Of a stretch of 9,813 bases of DNA, positions 8,101 through 9,813 are shown one piece after another. Source of the stretch: Glaciimonas sp. (lineage in GTDB: Bacteria > Pseudomonadota > Gammaproteobacteria > Burkholderiales > Burkholderiaceae). A program made the translations under genes and the position numbers. The stretch is from the NCBI GenBank assembly GCA_014377145.1, contig JACMQE010000285.1:1-9813 (forward strand), given 5' to 3'. Positions within the stretch are counted from its first letter, which is position 1, and the number at the start of each line of letters is the position of its first letter. Below the pieces are notes generated by a model. That model worked only from the letters and a program-made list of their open reading frames with translations. It was not told the origin of the DNA and did no database searches.

Positions 8101-8905
8101 GAATGGGGCAATGTGGTTGGTAGTGTCCGACATAATTTGGAAGCGACTTACCTACATTAGTCCATTCGGTAAAACCTTTTCCCCACCATTCGTCGTTTTC
8201 TGTGAAAGGATGGAACTGCGGTAGGTAAAAGGCGATCAGCTTTACCAAAGGGTTAATAGGTGGATTTTTCTGATATTCAACGAACTCGGTACGAGCTTGG
8301 ATGAAATTTGACCGAGATTTTACAGGCTTGCTGTCGACCACTTCTCTCAATGGCTGCAGTGAATCAATTGGCCGAGTAGGCATAGCTATACGCTGAACCG
8401 ACAAAGCACTACGAACCCCGGCCATCCCTTCGTTTTGGTAAATCCGAACAGCCTTGCCAACTGCGAGTTTTATTCCTCCTCCTTGCTTGATGGCAGAAGA
8501 AACTAATTTCATAATATGCCGCAACCGCTTCAATAGTGTCCCTATAGATCGAACAGGACTGGTCAAGCGCCAACTCGTCGAATTGCGGATCTCATTCACC
8601 ATTTGGTTAAAGTTAGCTATCTGAACGTCGCCTTCAGCCACTGCATGATTGAGGTTGGATATATGCACATCGCGAACAGTCACGGCTTGATTAAGGTGAG
8701 CTATCTGTCCGTCATGTTCAGCCACAGCCTGCTTCAAAAGGGAAAGGTGTCTCGCCTGGTCTGACAAAAACTGGTGTGCATTAGTTATCCTACCCTCCGT
8801 ATGTCCATATTTTTGGAAATGCTCCATGCCGGAAGTGAACTCGCCCCGATTAAGAGCTTCTTCAACATCCGGATTTGCTAATAAATAAATTTGCTCATTG
8901 AACAC
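5195..8905 (-). CDS. Multi-domain glycosyltransferase: coiled coil, WbsX-like, GT4 and GT2 domains
   Basis: A 1236-residue enzyme, probably cytoplasmic or peripheral to the inner membrane, that should build several linkages of a surface glycan. Domains in order: an N-terminal YLLANPDVEEAL...HFQKYGHTEGR module (7-39), as often found in front of glycan enzymes; a coiled coil of four 14-residue repeats (52-107) ending in the linker TSWRLTSPVR (110-119); a WbsX/GH99-like domain (about 222-565) with IAFYLPQFHP, WWGKGFTEWTN, FCLTWANENWSRRWD and FINAWNEWAEG; a GT4 domain (about 575-940) with GVGYADYRKGID and SREDPFPSVMLEAM, where D850 takes the place of the first acid of the EX7E motif; and a GT2 domain (about 943-1170) with VVVPNYNYARF, ILDDCSTDDS and the acidic EADD (1032-1035). 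The start is GTG at 8905, backed by AGGGAG six bases upstream; the nearby ATG at 8898 is out of frame. Its stop overlaps the galE start. No lesion is visible. Confidence 0.92.
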   Translation of the reverse strand: MFNEQIYLLANPDVEEALNRGEFTSGMEHFQKYGHTEGRITNAHQFLSDQARHLSLLKQAVAEHDGQIAHLNQAVTVRDVHISNLNHAVAEGDVQIANFNQMVNEIRNSTSWRLTSPVRSIGTLLKRLRHIMKLVSSAIKQGGGIKLAVGKAVRIYQNEGMAGVRSALSVQRIAMPTRPIDSLQPLREVVDSKPVKSRSNFIQARTEFVEYQKNPPINPLVKLIAFYLPQFHPFTENDEWWGKGFTEWTNVGKSLPNYVGHYQPHCPIHSGYYDLRVPEVMEGQAKLAKEFGIYGFSYYFYWFGGKILMDTPLELMLTNKKVDIPFCLTWANENWSRRWDGQENDILIAQNHSDEDSLAFIRHLVKYFKDERYIRIDGKPVLIIYRANIIPNIAATAKIWREEVIRNGLPGLYLVSAQTFGIYSPKEFDFDASVEFPPHNVRGTDVSHEVELVNPEFNGQIFSYDQWVANAVLKEEPDYKLYRTAMLSWDNTARKQNNSHIFHGFSLQRYKQWLSSIVNKVYSNQKYTTDEKIVFINAWNEWAEGTHLEPDQKVGYGYLQTTYDVLRHSNDLSPKIIVVTHDAFPSGAQYHALNIARELKQGFGFKVEIVCLGDGVLKNKYAQYARLQDLDGLDHRGPEAHALVRNLVADGHKFAIVNTTVSGFFLETLKAHGIMCISLIHELRGVIDQYNMYEQAKTIASLADRVVFPAQQVSDQFQEVAPVRDAHRVLRPQGLYKKNARVHKRDAARQELRSALKLPPDALIVLGVGYADYRKGIDLFVEAGNVLVGRLPNVYLVWLGHWEAEIQKRVEQSLAKDPQMSSHFIFPGRREDTDMFYAGADVYALTSREDPFPSVMLEAMDASLPVVGFEGIGGCTELFALGCGKLVPAFDVNAFASVLEEILEDHDLANRMGQTGQTQIHERFSFRNYLFDLLKLLKYPLQRVSVVVPNYNYARFLVDRIRTIEKQIFPIYELIILDDCSTDDSAQVIKEIIQNSALDIKFVRNDTNSGSVFAQWQKGVELATGDLVWIAEADDLSEPNFLSDVLRGFDNPDVVLSYCESKQISFDGKVLCDNYLDYVADISRERWLRSYVSDGPNQIADALSVKNTIPNVSAVVFRREILSEVLKREQVQVREFTVAGDWYIYTKLLEHGGLSFTPNSSNLHRRHDQSVTISSLNLSQLAEIVRMQRIVATSHLVSDSMKETARCYAQELYEQFGLSSREFPNFERVIETVDSA
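8585..8752 (-). repeat. Four degenerate 14-residue coiled-coil repeats in the multi-domain glycosyltransferase
   Basis: Residues 52-107 fall into four 14-residue units: RHLSLLKQAVAEHD, GQIAHLNQAVTVRD, VHISNLNHAVAEGD and VQIANFNQMVNEIR. Hydrophobic residues recur every 3-4 positions (I or L, then L or F, then V), the pattern of two heptads per unit. The units clearly belong to the same family as the array at 9469-9813 but are more diverged from one another. Confidence 0.85.
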
Positions 8906-8906
8906 G

Positions 8907-8917
8907 CCTCTCTCCCT
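8907..8917 (-). promoter_or_regulatory. Ribosome binding site deciding the GTG start of the multi-domain glycosyltransferase
   Basis: The coding strand reads AGGGAGAGAGGC directly before GTG. AGGGAG sits six bases from the GTG, near-ideal spacing, and no in-frame ATG is close by. Translation from this GTG also gives a complete NPDV...HTEGR module. Confidence 0.7.
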
Positions 8918-8926
8918 GATACGTGT

Positions 8927-9352
8927 TTATTTCATTTGCACGATATGACTATTGCTACAAGCTAAAGTAGCATTAGCTAAGTCTCGTAATATCACAATTT
9001 CATACTGTCCTGGTGCAAGCGAGTTGCCCGGTACTTCCAAATGAAAGCCGGATAGTTCCGCATTAGGTGCGCTGTATGCCGTAACCAAGTCCGTGCGCTT
9101 GATGCCCTGCTTAGCTTCAAATGTTTTACTAAACTTAAGATTGGTCGATGTGAACTGAATACGTATACGTTCCGGCTGTACAACTGTTTGGTTGTCAAAC
9201 ACCCATCCATCAACAGACATGATTTCCGCCGCAGGACGTATAGAATTTGCAATCGGCTGATCTAACGCGCAAGGTTTCGTAATGATGATGGGGGGGGCTT
9301 CGTTACAAGCAGCCAACAAAAGTAGAGATGTAAGATATATTATTTTTTTCAT
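8927..9352 (-). CDS. Small predicted outer-membrane lipoprotein, function unknown
   Basis: A 141-residue protein with a lipoprotein signal peptide: MKKIIYLTSLLLLAAC, lipobox LAAC with C16 as the lipidated residue. Asn at +2 is not the Asp retention signal, so outer-membrane sorting is expected. The mature part (about 125 residues) has no membrane segment and looks like one beta-sandwich: VDGWVFDNQ, then KRTDLV and LSGFHLEV, then PGQYEIVIL. This order (GW-V, R-x-D-V, SGF, pG-Y-I) resembles beta domains I associate with glycan enzymes, but I cannot name the family. C28 and C132 could form a disulfide. TAAGGA lies six bases before the ATG. The gene sits 35 bp after the repeat-protein gene and 21 bp before the multi-domain glycosyltransferase, so co-expression is likely; a role in polymer export, anchoring or periplasmic scaffolding is a guess. 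An eight-C run (9290-9297) lies just after the lipobox codons. Confidence 0.85.
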   Translation of the reverse strand: MKKIIYLTSLLLLAACNEAPPIIITKPCALDQPIANSIRPAAEIMSVDGWVFDNQTVVQPERIRIQFTSTNLKFSKTFEAKQGIKRTDLVTAYSAPNAELSGFHLEVPGNSLAPGQYEIVILRDLANATLACSNSHIVQMK

Positions 9353-9358
9353 GATTAG

Positions 9359-9364
9359 TCCTTA
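9359..9364 (-). promoter_or_regulatory. Shine-Dalgarno of the lipoprotein gene
   Basis: TAAGGA on the coding strand lies six bases upstream of the ATG at 9352. It fixes this start and gives the full signal peptide with two lysines at its front. Confidence 0.7.
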
Positions 9365-9387
9365 GGTTTAACAAAAAAAGTCCTGCA

Positions 9388-9813
9388 TTATGATCGATCG
9401 GCCTCGATACTCAAACAAATTGCTTCAATCAGTTTATTTTGCTCAGAGGTATAGCATTCGATTTCTCGATCGCGCTCGACCACAGCCTGATTGAGGCTGG
9501 CAATTTGACTTTCTTGTTCGGATACAAGTTGATTGAAGCTGGTGATCTGCCCGTCGCGTTCGCCTACGGCTTGGTGGAGGCCTGCGATCTGCCCGTCGCG
9601 CTCAGTCACGGCCTGGTTGAGGCTGGTGATTTGCCCGTCGCGTTCACCTACGGCTTGGTGGAAGCCTGCGATCTGCCCGTCGCGTTCAGTCACGGCCTGG
9701 TTGAGGCTGGTGATTTGTCCGTCGCGTTCCCCTACGGCTTGGTGGAAGCCTGCGATCTGCCCGTCGCGTACAGTCACGGCCTGGTTGAGGCTGGTGATTT
9801 GCCCGTCGCGTTC
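9388..9813 (-). CDS. C-terminal end of a protein with a long tandem-repeat coiled coil (5' end outside window)
   Basis: The reading frame is open from the window edge at 9813 to the stop at 9388 and shows the last 141 residues of a longer protein; the true start is not visible, and the GTG at 9777 is only an internal valine codon of a repeat. Eight 14-residue units of the type GQITSLNQAVTERD / GQIAGFHQAVGERD fill residues 4-115, followed by a non-repeat tail of 26 residues ending in EADRS. The spacing of I, L/F and V fits a parallel coiled coil of two heptads per unit, with a polar residue (R) at every second d position. The catalytic part, if any, lies upstream. Given the cluster, a methyltransferase, kinase or glycosyltransferase with a C-terminal coiled coil is plausible, as in WbdD of E. 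coli O9a, whose coiled coil sets O-antigen length; this is analogy only. Confidence 0.8.
   Translation of the reverse strand, partial: ERDGQITSLNQAVTVRDGQIAGFHQAVGERDGQITSLNQAVTERDGQIAGFHQAVGERDGQITSLNQAVTERDGQIAGLHQAVGERDGQITSFNQLVSEQESQIASLNQAVVERDREIECYTSEQNKLIEAICLSIEADRS
9469..9813 (-). repeat. 42-bp tandem repeats in an alternating 84-bp higher-order pattern
   Basis: Eight consecutive 42-base units encode the 14-residue repeats and run off the window edge. Two types alternate: A (QITSLNQAVTERD) and B (QIAGFHQAVGERD), so the near-identical period is 84 bases. The units furthest from the stop are almost identical at DNA level, while the last two before the tail (ITSFNQLVSEQE and IASLNQAVVERD) are diverged. 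Recent duplication in 84-base steps is the simplest explanation; copy number should be prone to change. Confidence 0.95.

Noticed and set aside
8992..9252. Second minus-strand frame of 86 codons inside the lipoprotein gene
   Set aside because: It lies within the lipoprotein gene in another frame, has no plausible start signal and no recognisable motif, whereas the lipoprotein frame has a signal peptide, lipobox and Shine-Dalgarno.
9775..9777. GTG as the start codon of the repeat protein
   Set aside because: It is the valine codon of a repeat unit; the frame stays open and repetitive up to the window edge, so the gene starts outside the window.
9469..9813. Tandem repeats considered as a CRISPR array or non-coding satellite
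   Set aside because: There are no unique spacers; units are directly contiguous, a multiple of three and translate to a consistent 14-residue coiled-coil unit in an open frame.

Overview
The window looks like part of a surface-polysaccharide (O-antigen or capsule-type) assembly locus of a Gram-negative bacterium. A lipoprotein with an outer-membrane-type lipobox, GtrB- and GtrII-like proteins, a WbsX-type glycosyltransferase and a sugar aminotransferase all point that way. The 14-residue coiled-coil repeat of the LNQAVxERDGQI type, as I recall it, is frequent in betaproteobacterial glycan enzymes, so a betaproteobacterium is my best guess. That is inference, not proof. No rRNA, tRNA, CRISPR array, transposase or integrase is visible.

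All genes are on the minus strand and tightly packed, so the region reads as one operon transcribed from high to low coordinates. In that order: (1) 9388-9813, the 3' end of a gene that ends in a near-identical tandem-repeat coiled coil; (2) 8927-9352, a small lipoprotein; (3) 5195-8905, a 1236-residue protein joining a degenerate copy of the same coiled coil to a WbsX-like domain, a GT4 domain and a GT2 domain; (4) 4213-5195, a GalE-type epimerase gene that is broken in at least three places; (5) 3427-4173, a zinc-ribbon SAM methyltransferase; (6) 1869-3434, an AT-rich GtrII-like multi-pass membrane glycosyltransferase; (7) 672-1775, a PLP-dependent sugar aminotransferase; (8) 1-662, a GtrB-like polyprenyl-phosphate glycosyltransferase cut by the window edge. 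Several neighbours overlap or abut (TAATG at 5195, 8 bp at 3427-3434, a 9-bp gap at 663-671). The widest gap is 93 bp (1776-1868), so no gene-free stretch reaches 300 bases.

A plausible joint role: the aminotransferase makes an amino-deoxy nucleotide sugar, the large multi-domain enzyme builds the repeat unit or chain, the methyltransferase modifies or caps it, and the GtrB/GtrII-like pair adds a side-branch sugar from a lipid carrier on the periplasmic side. The epimerase appears to have been lost. The points most worth a second look are the repeat coiled coil shared by two nearby genes (possible chain-length ruler or docking element), the decay of galE centred on its catalytic motif, and a C8 tract just after the lipobox that could make the lipoprotein phase-variable.
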